DNA of 5,452 nucleotides from an uncultured Eubacterium sp. GTDB taxonomy: Bacteria > Bacillota > Clostridia > Peptostreptococcales > Anaerovoracaceae. Where the stretch lies: assembly GCA_947367725.1 (NCBI GenBank), contig CANBFZ010000144.1:1-5452 (forward strand). The letters are read 5' to 3'. The translations under genes and the position numbers were made by a program. This document shows, in pieces, positions 1 to 5,229 of the stretch. Under the pieces are notes generated by a model that had not been told where the DNA came from, did no database searches, and worked only from the letters and a program-made list of their open reading frames with translations. The number at the start of each line of letters is the position of its first letter. The first letter of the stretch is position 1.

Positions 1-303
1 CTGACCTCTAACAGGCAGACCTCTTCTGTGTCTGATTCCTCTGTAGCTGCCGATTTCCATCAGTCTCTTAATGTTCAGAGAAACTTCTCTTCTCAGATCA
101 CCTTCTACCAGATATTCTTCGTCGATGATTTTTCTGATTTTACCAGCTTCATCTTCTGTCAGGTCTTTTACTCTTGTGTCAGGGTTTACGCCTGCTTTTT
201 CAAGGATTACATTTGAGGTTTTTCTTCCGATACCGTAAATGTAAGTTAAACCAATTTCTACTCTTTTGTCTCTTGGTAAGTCGACACCGGCTATACGAGC
301 CAT
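1..303 (-). CDS. rpsM: 30S ribosomal protein S13, 5' part (partial)
   Basis: This encodes the N-terminal 101 residues of S13, the small-subunit head protein that contacts 16S rRNA, the P-site tRNA region and the 50S subunit through intersubunit bridges. The protein begins [14 protein letters not shown] and continues with the helix-two-turn-helix motif IYGIGRKTS (about residues 22-30). The visible part ends in the signature [15 protein letters not shown], where the window stops exactly on a codon. S13 is usually about 120 residues, so roughly 20 basic C-terminal residues, normally beginning RTKTNAR, lie outside. The ATG at 301-303 has a strong SD, AAGGAGG (310-316), six bases upstream. It follows rpmJ after an unusually long 120-nt gap. 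In most bacteria rpsM heads the alpha-operon genes rpsK, rpsD, rpoA and rplQ, which would lie off the left edge. Identity is certain. Confidence 0.98.
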   Translation of the reverse strand, partial: MARIAGVDLPRDKRVEIGLTYIYGIGRKTSNVILEKAGVNPDTRVKDLTEDEAGKIRKIIDEEYLVEGDLRREVSLNIKRLMEIGSYRGIRHRRGLPVRGQ

Positions 304-329
304 ACGTTTCCTCCTTCTCCTATCTTCCG

Positions 330-346
330 TCACCTTCCAGGGGTGA
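330..346 (-). repeat. Small hairpin upstream of rpsM
   Basis: In the transcript sense this is a perfect 5-bp stem, TCACC pairing with GGTGA, around a 7-nt loop CCTGGAA. It ends 13 bases before the rpsM SD. It is not followed by a T run. It is short enough to occur by chance, so any role in controlling rpsM translation is speculative. Confidence 0.45.
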
Positions 347-382
347 TACAGACAGGGGTTCTCATAACAATAAATTTATCTT

Positions 383-407
383 TCCTGCGGTCCTGGTCCT
401 CGCAGGA
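383..407 (-). repeat. Hairpin downstream of rpmJ
   Basis: In the transcript sense this is a perfect 7-bp G+C-rich stem, TCCTGCG pairing with CGCAGGA, around an 11-nt loop AGGACCAGGAC. The loop and its closing base include a GGACC direct repeat. The stem lies 16 bases past the rpmJ stop. The sequence after the stem is AAGATAAATTTATTG, not a T tract, so it does not look like a rho-independent terminator. It may instead protect or mark an mRNA processing end. Confidence 0.55.
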
Positions 408-423
408 GATTGAACGAATTCAA

Positions 424-537
424 TTAACCTTGTCTCTGCTTGTGCTTCGGATTTTCACAGATCACCATGACCCGTCCGTTTCTTTTAATTACCTTGCACT
501 TTTCACAGATTGGTTTTACGGAAGCTCTAACTTTCAT
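424..537 (-). CDS. rpmJ: 50S ribosomal protein L36
   Basis: This 37-residue protein, [20 protein letters not shown] followed by [17 protein letters not shown], is the smallest protein of the large ribosomal subunit. It has the usual length of the family. It is the zinc-binding (C+) form: Cys11, Cys14, Cys27 and His32 make the CxxC...C...H zinc ribbon, rather than the zinc-free paralogue that some bacteria induce on zinc starvation. The ATG at 535-537 has SD GGAGG (545-549) seven bases upstream, and the stop is TAA. It sits between infA and rpsM as in most Firmicutes, but is flanked on both sides by unusually long spacers. Identity is certain. Confidence 0.97.
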   Translation of the reverse strand: MKVRASVKPICEKCKVIKRNGRVMVICENPKHKQRQG

Positions 538-569
538 TTTAATTCCTCCATTCTGTTTAGTCTTGACTA

Positions 570-597
570 TAATTTTCGAGCGAAGCCGAGAAAATTA
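570..597 (-). repeat. Palindromic repeat, copy 2
   Basis: In the transcript sense this is an 8-bp stem, TAATTTTC pairing with GAAAATTA, closing a loop that contains CTCGGCTTCG. It shares its right flank AATTATAG (567-574) and the loop segment CTCGGCTT (583-590) with the hairpin at 662-687. The stem differs from that copy at two positions, and both changes are compensated on the other arm. This suggests a related structured repeat rather than a chance palindrome. Only A and T bases surround the stem, with no terminator-like T run. Confidence 0.65.
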
Positions 598-600
598 CAT

Positions 601-656
601 AAAATCTTCCATACAGCAACGCTGCCGGACCGCAGGTCCAATATAATCGAGATTTT
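601..656 (-). repeat. Nested stem enclosing two hairpins
   Basis: In the transcript sense AAAATCT (650-656) can pair with AGATTTT (601-607). Between the arms are two compact hairpins. One has the stem GGACC/GGTCC with loop TGC (627-639), extendable by two G-T wobble pairs. The other has the stem CAGC/GCTG with loop GTT (614-624). The three helices together would form a three-way junction. The individual stems are short, but it is notable that an outer stem cleanly encloses two adjacent perfect hairpins. No protein is encoded here. Confidence 0.55.
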
Positions 657-661
657 CTATA

Positions 662-687
662 ATTCCCAGGACGTAAGCCGAGGGAAT
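662..687 (-). repeat. Palindromic repeat, copy 1
   Basis: In the transcript sense this is a 6-bp stem, ATTCCC pairing with GGGAAT, around a 14-nt loop beginning TCGGCTTACG. It is followed by AATTATAG (657-664), as is the copy at 570-597, and shares the segment CTCGGCTT with it. Comparing stems, ATTCCC/GGGAAT here becomes GAAAAT/ATTTTC in plus-strand terms in the other copy, with two paired substitutions keeping base pairing. It is not followed by a T tract. Confidence 0.6.
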
Positions 688-692
688 GATAT

Positions 693-733
693 CGAGCCAA
701 CCTTGCGGCAAAGCCGTCAAGATGGAAGGCTCG
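693..733 (-). repeat. Two-part hairpin directly after infA
   Basis: In the transcript sense the outer 6-bp stem CGAGCC (728-733) pairs with GGCTCG (693-698). It starts on the base after the infA stop codon. Inside it, after an internal loop, CTTG-A-CGGC pairs with GCCG-CAAG around a TTT loop (702-721), with one bulged A. That gives about 14 base pairs in total, mostly G-C. The sequence that follows is ATATCATTCCC, so there is no T run for a standard terminator. It could be a 3'-end stabilising or processing structure for the infA part of the message. Confidence 0.6.
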
Positions 734-952
734 CTACTTGTCTCTCCAGATGATTCTACCGCGGGTTAAATCATACGGGGAAAGTTCCACTTTCACCTTA
801 TCGCCCGGCAGAATTCTGATATAATTCATTCTGATTTTTCCTGAAATGTGTGCGAGTACTTCGAAACCGTTTTCAAGTTTTACCTTGAACATTGCGTTTG
901 GCTGTGCATCCACAACAGTTCCGACTGCTTCGATGACGTCTTTCTTCGCCAT
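734..952 (-). CDS. infA: Translation initiation factor IF-1
   Basis: This encodes 72 residues, the normal IF-1 length. IF-1 is a cytoplasmic single-domain OB-fold (S1-like) protein that binds the A site of the 30S subunit and helps IF-2 and IF-3 select the start codon. Recognisable family blocks are [12 protein letters not shown] (18-29), [20 protein letters not shown] (32-51) and [13 protein letters not shown] (55-67). The C-terminal tail IIWRDK resembles clostridial IF-1. The ATG at 950-952 has SD AGAGGTG (959-965) six bases upstream, and the stop is TAG. It follows map after only 20 nt, without the small KOW-domain gene often found there in Firmicutes. It is followed by a long structured spacer instead of running straight into rpmJ. 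Confidence 0.98.
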   Translation of the reverse strand: MAKKDVIEAVGTVVDAQPNAMFKVKLENGFEVLAHISGKIRMNYIRILPGDKVKVELSPYDLTRGRIIWRDK

Positions 953-972
953 TTAATACACCTCTCTCTTTA

Positions 973-1719
973 CTATAAGGTAAGCAGTTCCGGCTCACCA
1001 TCATTGATAACAACAGTATTTTCGTAATGCGCCGCCAGTTTGCCGTCTGCTGTAACGACAGTCCAGTCATTTTGCAGCGTATCCACTTCATAGCCACCCT
1101 GACAAATCATCGGCTCAATAGCAAAGACCATGCCGCTGACCAGTCTCGGACCTTTTCCTGGCTTTCCATAGTTCGGAATCTGTGGATCTTCGTGCATATC
1201 CCTACCGACGCCGTGTCCTACAAAGTCGCGAATGACAGAAAATCCTGCGCTCTCTGCGCATACCTGAATGGCATGAGAGATATCGGACAGTCTGTTTCCT
1301 GCTCGCGCAAACTTGATTCCCGCAAAGAAACTTTCTCTGGTGACATCAATCAAACGCTGTGCCTCTGGCGCTACACTGCCGATGGCATAGGTTCTCGCCG
1401 CATCGCTGACATACCCTTTATAAGTAGAGCCTACATCTACGCTGACGATATCGCCCTCCTGCATGATTCGCTTCTGATCAGGAATACCGTGCACAACTTC
1501 TTCGTTGATGGACACGCACGCGCTGCCCGGGAAGCCACCGTAACCCTTAAATGAAGGAATCATTTTGTGCTTACGAATGGTTTCCTCTACATAGCGGTCT
1601 ACCTCCATGGTAGACATCCCCGGTTTAATAAAATCTTCCAGGCTATGAAGGATATACCCCGTGACTTTTCCGGACTCGCGCATGATATCAATTTCCTGTT
1701 TGGATTTGATGATGATCAT
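973..1719 (-). CDS. map: Methionine aminopeptidase, type I
   Basis: This 248-residue cytoplasmic metalloenzyme removes the initiator methionine from new proteins after deformylation, when the second residue is small. It has the pita-bread fold of type Ia enzymes: no N-terminal extension and no type II insert. The five metal ligands are all present: Asp95 (in SVDVGS), Asp106 (in VSDAART), His169 (in GHGVGRDMHE), Glu202 (in AIEPM) and Glu233 (in YENTVV). The substrate-contacting His78 (in VVHGIP) and His176 are also present. I chose the ATG at 1717-1719. The frame is open to a GTG nine bases upstream, but SD AGGTGA (1725-1730) overlaps that GTG and sits five bases before the ATG, and MIIIKSKQEI is the usual N terminus. 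Only one base separates it from the adk stop, which suggests translational coupling. The stop is TAG. Confidence 0.97.
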   Translation of the reverse strand: MIIIKSKQEIDIMRESGKVTGYILHSLEDFIKPGMSTMEVDRYVEETIRKHKMIPSFKGYGGFPGSACVSINEEVVHGIPDQKRIMQEGDIVSVDVGSTYKGYVSDAARTYAIGSVAPEAQRLIDVTRESFFAGIKFARAGNRLSDISHAIQVCAESAGFSVIRDFVGHGVGRDMHEDPQIPNYGKPGKGPRLVSGMVFAIEPMICQGGYEVDTLQNDWTVVTADGKLAAHYENTVVINDGEPELLTL

Positions 1720-1720
1720 A

Positions 1721-2368
1721 CTATTCACCTAAAGCTTTTACAATTTCAGCAAATACAGTGTCAAGCGGAAGTGCTCCGTCAACAGTGACAATATTGCCTG
1801 CCTTCTTGTAATAATCTACAAGCGGCATGGTCTGCTGATTATAAACAGTAATTCTGTTTTCAACAGTCTCTACGGTATCATCATCTCTCTGGAACAACTC
1901 GCCGCCGCAGAGATCACAAATGCCTTCTTTTTTAGGAGGAATGTTTACAACATGGAAAGATGCGCCGCAAGCCTTGCAGACTCTTCTTCCTGTTAATCTT
2001 GTAATCAGTTCGTCCTTTTCCACTTCGATATCAATCACAGTATCAAGTTTCTGACCGTGCGCTTCTAAAAAAGCGTCCAGCTTTTCTGCCTGATACACAG
2101 TTCTCGGAAATCCATCCAGAAGGAATCCATTCTTGCAGTCATCGGCAAGGAGTCTATCGGTAGCCAGGTCAATGACCAGGTCATCCGGCACTAACTCGCC
2201 TTTGTCCATGTATTCCTTTGCTTTCTTTCCAAGCTCTGTACCGTTCTTGATGTTTTCTCTGAAAATGTCGCCCGTTGAAATATGCGGAATGTTGTATTTC
2301 TCCACAATTTTTACGGCTTGTGTGCCCTTTCCGGCGCCCGGAGGGCCTAACAATACTGTTCTCAGCAT
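1721..2368 (-). CDS. adk: Adenylate kinase, zinc-LID long form
   Basis: This 215-residue cytoplasmic enzyme catalyses ATP + AMP to 2 ADP and keeps the adenylate pool balanced. The P-loop GPPGAGKGT is at residues 8-16, followed by the AMP-binding STGDIFR (31-37) and the signature DGFPRT (85-90). The LID starts at RLTGRR (124-129) and carries four cysteines, Cys131, Cys134, Cys151 and Cys154, in a CxxC...CxxC arrangement. This is the structural zinc site typical of Gram-positive adenylate kinases. The ATG at 2366-2368 has SD GAGGAG (2377-2382) eight bases upstream. It lies 14 nt after secY and one base before map, and its last codons contain the map SD. The stop is TAG. Placement between secY and map is the standard Gram-positive order. 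Confidence 0.98.
   Translation of the reverse strand: MLRTVLLGPPGAGKGTQAVKIVEKYNIPHISTGDIFRENIKNGTELGKKAKEYMDKGELVPDDLVIDLATDRLLADDCKNGFLLDGFPRTVYQAEKLDAFLEAHGQKLDTVIDIEVEKDELITRLTGRRVCKACGASFHVVNIPPKKEGICDLCGGELFQRDDDTVETVENRITVYNQQTMPLVDYYKKAGNIVTVDGALPLDTVFAEIVKALGE
1725..1730 (-). promoter_or_regulatory. map ribosome binding site inside adk 3' end
   Basis: In the transcript sense this is AGGTGA, five bases before the ATG at 1719. It overlaps the last adk codons and the in-frame GTG at 1726-1728. That GTG therefore cannot be served by this SD, and the downstream ATG is the better map start. Ribosomes finishing adk would stop next to the map start. Confidence 0.8.
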
Positions 2369-2382
2369 TTGCTCATCTCCTC

Positions 2383-3669
2383 TTATTTCAGGAATCCCTG
2401 ATAGTTTCTCATCACCATCTGGTTTTCCAACTGTTTCATTGTATCAAGTGCAACACCTACTGCAATCAACAGAGAGGTTCCACCGAAATGCATTCCCTTC
2501 AGTGCAGGCACCATTACGCCTAAGATGGTTGGCAGCGTTGCGATCGCTGCCAGGAAAATCGCACCTACAAAAGAAAGTCTTGACATAACTTTGCTCAGAT
2601 ATTCCACTGTAGCTTTTCCCGGTCTGATGCCCGGAATAAATCCGCCGTTTGCTTTCATGTTCTGCGCTACTTCTACCGGATTAAATGTAACCGCTGTGTA
2701 GAAATAATTGAAGAAAATAATCAACAGTACATTGAAGACTGCGTATACCCATACACCTGGATTTCCTGCAGGTGACAGCCACTTCGTTACAAACTCTGTA
2801 AAGGCTGTGCCTGGGAAAAAGTAAGTGATGGTCAGCGGGAACTGCAGAATGGACAGTGCAAAGATTACAGGAATGACACCCGCCTGGTTAACTTTGAGCG
2901 GAATGTGGGTGGACTGTCCACCGTACATCTTTCTGCCAACCACTCTCTTCGCATACTGTACCGGAATTCTTCTGGTACCCTGCTGCACTTCGATTACGCC
3001 CAGAATTACTACGACTGCGAAGACTGCGAATACCAACAGTGTAACGATGGAAAGCGCTCCATCACTGTACTGGGTCCACAGACTGCGAAGTCCGCTTGGA
3101 ATTCTTGCTACGATGCCGCCGAAGATGATCAGAGAAATTCCGTTTCCGATTCCTCTTTCGTTGATCTGCTCGCCCAGCCACATCAGGAATGCTGTTCCTG
3201 CGGTCAGCACCAGAATGATCACCGCAAAGGAGAACCAGGACTGATCCGCAATGGCTCTTTTAAAGAGACCTACTGTCAGACCCAGCGCCTGAATCAATGC
3301 AAGCACAATGGTCAGATAGCGTGTAATCTGCGCCATCTTCTTTCTTCCTTCCTGTCCTTCTTTTGCCAGTCTTTCAAAATAAGGGAAAGCCATAGTCAAA
3401 AGCTGGATAATGATGGAAGCCGTAATATATGGTGTAATACTTAAAGCAAAAATCGTGAACTGGCTGAAAGAACCGCCGGAAAACAGGTCGAACAAGTCGA
3501 ACAGACCTGTTTCTCCGGTAAACATCTGTGACAGCATGCCTCTGTTGATGCCCGGAACCGGAATATTAGAACCGATTCTGAAAACCACCAGCATCAGCAG
3601 AGTGAAAATCATTTTGCTTCTTATTTCAGCGACTTTAAATGCCTGTGAAATAGTTTTAAGCATCTCCAT
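2383..3669 (-). CDS. secY: Protein translocase subunit SecY
   Basis: SecY is the channel-forming core of the SecYEG translocon. It sits in the cytoplasmic membrane with ten transmembrane helices and passes proteins driven by SecA or co-translationally. The 428 residues match the usual length. The first helix is near residues 20-32, followed by NIPVPGI (35-41). The plug and second-helix region is SGGSFSQFTIFALSITPYI (64-82). The cytoplasmic loop region includes KEGQEGRKKMAQITRY (103-118), then GEQINERGIGNGIS (166-179). The block KRVVGRKMYGGQSTHIPLKV (241-260) precedes helix 7. Arg349 in PGIRPG is the motif arginine corresponding to the SecA-critical Arg357 of E. coli. The C terminus LENQMVMRNYQGFLK is typical. 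I chose the ATG at 3667-3669; a second ATG two codons on (MLKTIS) resembles many homologues, but the SD fits the first better. Only one base separates it from the rplO stop. Confidence 0.97.
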   Translation of the reverse strand: MEMLKTISQAFKVAEIRSKMIFTLLMLVVFRIGSNIPVPGINRGMLSQMFTGETGLFDLFDLFSGGSFSQFTIFALSITPYITASIIIQLLTMAFPYFERLAKEGQEGRKKMAQITRYLTIVLALIQALGLTVGLFKRAIADQSWFSFAVIILVLTAGTAFLMWLGEQINERGIGNGISLIIFGGIVARIPSGLRSLWTQYSDGALSIVTLLVFAVFAVVVILGVIEVQQGTRRIPVQYAKRVVGRKMYGGQSTHIPLKVNQAGVIPVIFALSILQFPLTITYFFPGTAFTEFVTKWLSPAGNPGVWVYAVFNVLLIIFFNYFYTAVTFNPVEVAQNMKANGGFIPGIRPGKATVEYLSKVMSRLSFVGAIFLAAIATLPTILGVMVPALKGMHFGGTSLLIAVGVALDTMKQLENQMVMRNYQGFLK

Positions 3670-3670
3670 C

Positions 3671-4111
3671 TTAAATCACCTCTGCCTTTCCTCCAGCAGC
3701 TTCGATTTTTTCAATTGCAGATTTTGTAAATTTGTGTGCTTTTACTGTGATACCGTTGTTCAGCGTTCCGCCACCCAGAATTTTAATGCCGTCTTTCACC
3801 TGCTTAACCATGCCGGTTTCTGCCAGCAGCTGCGGTGTAACCTCAGTACCTGCTTCAAATCTATTTAAATCTTCTACATTAACGATTGTATACTCTGTTC
3901 CAAAGACATTGGTGAAACCTCTCTTTGGAAGACGTCTGTAAAGTGGCATCTGACCACCTTCGAAGCCAAGTCTGACTCCGCCACCGCTTCTGGATTTCTG
4001 ACCGTTCATACCTCTGCCGCCAGTTTTACCCTGTCCGGTCGCAGTACCACGGCCTCTTCTTTTGCGGTTTTTCGTGGAACCTTCTGCCGCTCTTAATTCA
4101 TGCAGTTTCAT
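3671..4111 (-). CDS. rplO: 50S ribosomal protein L15
   Basis: This 146-residue protein is an early-to-mid assembly protein of the large subunit. Its long basic N-terminal extension reaches into 23S rRNA. The start [12 protein letters not shown] is canonical. It is followed by the glycine- and arginine-rich tail [20 protein letters not shown] (19-38), the motif [18 protein letters not shown] (49-66) and the globular C-terminal domain ending [13 protein letters not shown] chose the ATG at 4109-4111. The frame is open to a GTG at 4121-4123, but that codon is inside the SD AAGGGGGTG and would add an atypical MQGI. It lies 21 nt after rpmD and one base before secY, with its last three codons forming the secY SD. 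The stop is TAA. Confidence 0.98.
   Translation of the reverse strand: MKLHELRAAEGSTKNRKRRGRGTATGQGKTGGRGMNGQKSRSGGGVRLGFEGGQMPLYRRLPKRGFTNVFGTEYTIVNVEDLNRFEAGTEVTPQLLAETGMVKQVKDGIKILGGGTLNNGITVKAHKFTKSAIEKIEAAGGKAEVI
3676..3682 (-). promoter_or_regulatory. secY ribosome binding site inside rplO 3' end
   Basis: In the transcript sense GAGGTGA is formed by the last codons of rplO (Glu-Val-Ile). It ends six bases before the ATG at 3669 and twelve bases before the second in-frame ATG at 3663. This favours the upstream start and ties secY initiation to passage of ribosomes through rplO. Confidence 0.75.
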
Positions 4112-4120
4112 TATACCTTG

Positions 4121-4129
4121 CACCCCCTT
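4121..4129 (-). promoter_or_regulatory. rplO ribosome binding site deciding the start
   Basis: In the transcript sense AAGGGGGTG matches the consensus AAGGAGGTG at eight of nine positions and ends nine bases before the ATG at 4111. The GTG that would otherwise extend the reading frame is part of this SD, which argues against its use as a start. Confidence 0.8.
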
Positions 4130-4132
4130 ATC

Positions 4133-4312
4133 TTACAGTTCTTCTACAGTAACAAGATGTGCTACTTTTGCTACAGCACCGCGAGTTGCAGGTGTGTCAG
4201 CTAATTCGACACTTCTATGCATCTTCTTCAGCCCTAACGCTTCAACAACCTTCTTCTGTTTAGGGGAAGCGCCAATGGTGCTCTTTGTCAATGTAATTTT
4301 TAACATAGCCAT
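4133..4312 (-). CDS. rpmD: 50S ribosomal protein L30
   Basis: This 59-residue large-subunit protein has the bacterial short form and a ferredoxin-like fold. The translation begins [20 protein letters not shown] and continues [20 protein letters not shown] and [19 protein letters not shown]. The family signature lies in [11 protein letters not shown], in [10 protein letters not shown] and in the [15 protein letters not shown] block. The start is the ATG at 4310-4312, with SD GGAGG (4321-4325) eight bases upstream. A second ATG two codons on (MLKITL) is too far from the SD to be preferred. The rpsE stop codon abuts the SD, and the gap from rpsE is 13 nt. The stop is TAA. The usual position between rpsE and rplO confirms the call. 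Confidence 0.97.
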   Translation of the reverse strand: MAMLKITLTKSTIGASPKQKKVVEALGLKKMHRSVELADTPATRGAVAKVAHLVTVEEL

Positions 4313-4325
4313 GAAACGTTCCTCC

Positions 4326-4829
4326 TTATCCTAAAATTTCTTCCGGCGCTTTGCCTCTCAGCTTCGCAACTTTTTCTACAGTCATCAGATTCTTCAGACC
4401 TTCCAAAGTTGCATAAGCCATGTTTCCAGTGTTGCTGGAGCCGATGGACTTCGCTCTTACGTCTTTGATACCTGCAGCTTCCAGTACAGTACGTACAGAG
4501 GAACCTGCGATAACACCAGTACCCTGTGCAGCAGGCATCAGAAGTACTCTGCCTGCGCCGAAAATACCGATATTTCTGTGTGGGATAGTTGTTCCAACTG
4601 TAGGAACATATATTAAATTCTTCTTTGCATCTTCTGTTGCTTTTCTTACCGCCTCAGGAATTTCCTGCGCTTTGCCAAGTCCAACGCCTACATAGCCGTT
4701 GCCGTCACCGACTACGACAGTTACGCTGAATCTCATGTTTCTACCGCCCTTAACAGTCTTTGCGACACGTCTGATGTTTACGATAGTTTCTTTTAAGTCC
4801 AGCTTGGATGCATCAATGATATTACGCAT
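4326..4829 (-). CDS. rpsE: 30S ribosomal protein S5
   Basis: This 167-residue small-subunit protein lies near the mRNA entry site and takes part in decoding accuracy. The N-terminal double-stranded RNA-binding-like domain starts with [19 protein letters not shown] (6-24). It contains the loop KTVKGGRN, where spectinomycin-resistance substitutions occur in other bacteria; no deletion or obvious change is seen there. Next come [19 protein letters not shown] (38-56) and the C-terminal S5 domain with [15 protein letters not shown] and the tail [11 protein letters not shown]. The length is normal. The ATG at 4827-4829 has SD AGGAGG (4839-4844) nine bases upstream. It lies 16 nt after rplR and 13 nt before rpmD. 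The stop is TAA. Confidence 0.98.
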   Translation of the reverse strand: MRNIIDASKLDLKETIVNIRRVAKTVKGGRNMRFSVTVVVGDGNGYVGVGLGKAQEIPEAVRKATEDAKKNLIYVPTVGTTIPHRNIGIFGAGRVLLMPAAQGTGVIAGSSVRTVLEAAGIKDVRAKSIGSSNTGNMAYATLEGLKNLMTVEKVAKLRGKAPEEILG

Positions 4830-4845
4830 TCCTTATCTCCTCCTG

Positions 4846-5211
4846 TTAGAATTTTAATCCGCCTTCACGAGCGCCTTCAGCCAGTTCCTTCACTCTTCCG
4901 TGATAAAGGAATCCGCCTCTGTCAAAAGCAACAACTTCAATTCCCTTTGCCAGTGCTCTCTTTGCGATGGCTTCGCCGACTTTCTTTGCAGCTTCCTTGT
5001 TTCCACCGTAACCGATTTCGGCTTTCAGGTCTTTGTCAAGGGAAGATGCAGAAGCTAAAGTAACTTTGTTTACGTCATCGATAATCTGACAAGAAATGTT
5101 CTTATTCGATCTGAAAACGCAAAGTCTAGGCTTCTCAGGAGTTCCGGATAAATTCTTTCTGACTCTGTCGTGTCTCTTAACACGTCTGTCGTTTCTGCTA
5201 TCTTTTGCCAT
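4846..5211 (-). CDS. rplR: 50S ribosomal protein L18
   Basis: This 121-residue protein binds 5S rRNA and, with L5 and L25-type proteins, forms the central protuberance of the large subunit. The basic N-terminal arm is [20 protein letters not shown]. It is followed by the core motif [17 protein letters not shown] (23-39), then [16 protein letters not shown] and the diagnostic C terminus [20 protein letters not shown] plus GAREGGLKF. The length is as expected for the family. The ATG at 5209-5211 has SD AAGGAG (5221-5226) nine bases upstream, within the 18-nt gap after rplF. The stop is TAA. It is followed by rpsE as in the standard spc order. Confidence 0.98.
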   Translation of the reverse strand: MAKDSRNDRRVKRHDRVRKNLSGTPEKPRLCVFRSNKNISCQIIDDVNKVTLASASSLDKDLKAEIGYGGNKEAAKKVGEAIAKRALAKGIEVVAFDRGGFLYHGRVKELAEGAREGGLKF

Positions 5212-5229
5212 TTTTCTTCACTCCTTCCT

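Larger units (their letters stand above)
304..423 (-). other. rpmJ-rpsM spacer with two hairpins
   Basis: This 120-nt non-coding spacer separates rpmJ from rpsM, whereas the upstream genes of the cluster are separated by 1 to 21 nt. It holds two inverted repeats (383-407 and 330-346) and then the rpsM SD at 310-316. No run of T follows either hairpin in the direction of transcription, so neither is a convincing intrinsic terminator. I saw no paired -35/-10 boxes of good quality. By position it could be a leader for the alpha-operon genes, used for ribosomal-protein feedback or RNA processing, but that is inference. Confidence 0.6.
538..733 (-). other. Highly structured infA-rpmJ spacer
   Basis: This 196-nt stretch lies between the infA stop and the rpmJ start, where related bacteria usually have a few tens of bases. 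No coding frame with a start and SD is visible on the transcribed strand except the rpmJ SD itself at its end. It consists almost entirely of inverted repeats. In transcript order these are a two-part hairpin (693-733), a hairpin (662-687), a nested structure enclosing two small hairpins (601-656), and a second hairpin related to the one at 662-687 (570-597). None is followed by a T run. It may be an insertion of short palindromic intergenic repeats, a cis-acting RNA element, or both. The function is unknown. Confidence 0.7.

Noticed and set aside
383..407. Intrinsic terminator after rpmJ
   Set aside because: The 7-bp G+C-rich stem is good, but the following bases AAGATAAATTTATTG are not a T tract, and rpsM follows in the same direction.
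570..597. Intrinsic terminator at the AT-flanked hairpin before rpmJ
   Set aside because: The stem is weak and AT-rich at its base, and the 3' side reads ATAGTCAAGAC in the transcript, without a T run. In the opposite direction ACATAAAATC follows, which also has no T run.
595..612. Tiny leader ORF on the transcript (ATG GAA GAT TTT ATG TAA)
   Set aside because: It is only five codons, has no SD in front, and lies within proposed stems. Frames of this size are expected by chance.
620..720. Promoter for rpmJ-rpsM inside the spacer
   Set aside because: A TTGACG hexamer (minus strand, 715-720) has no acceptable -10 at 16-18 nt. A TATATT (5 of 6 match) has only TGGGAA at the -35 position. Neither pair is convincing.
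343..753. Plus-strand open frame of 136 codons covering rpmJ, the spacer and the end of infA
   Set aside because: It crosses two certain minus-strand genes, lacks a plausible SD and resembles no known family. It is an antisense shadow.
1027..1554. Long plus-strand open frame of 175 codons antisense to map
   Set aside because: It is wholly covered by map, which has every catalytic residue in the opposite strand. The plus-strand translation has no recognisable motif and no adjacent genes on that strand.
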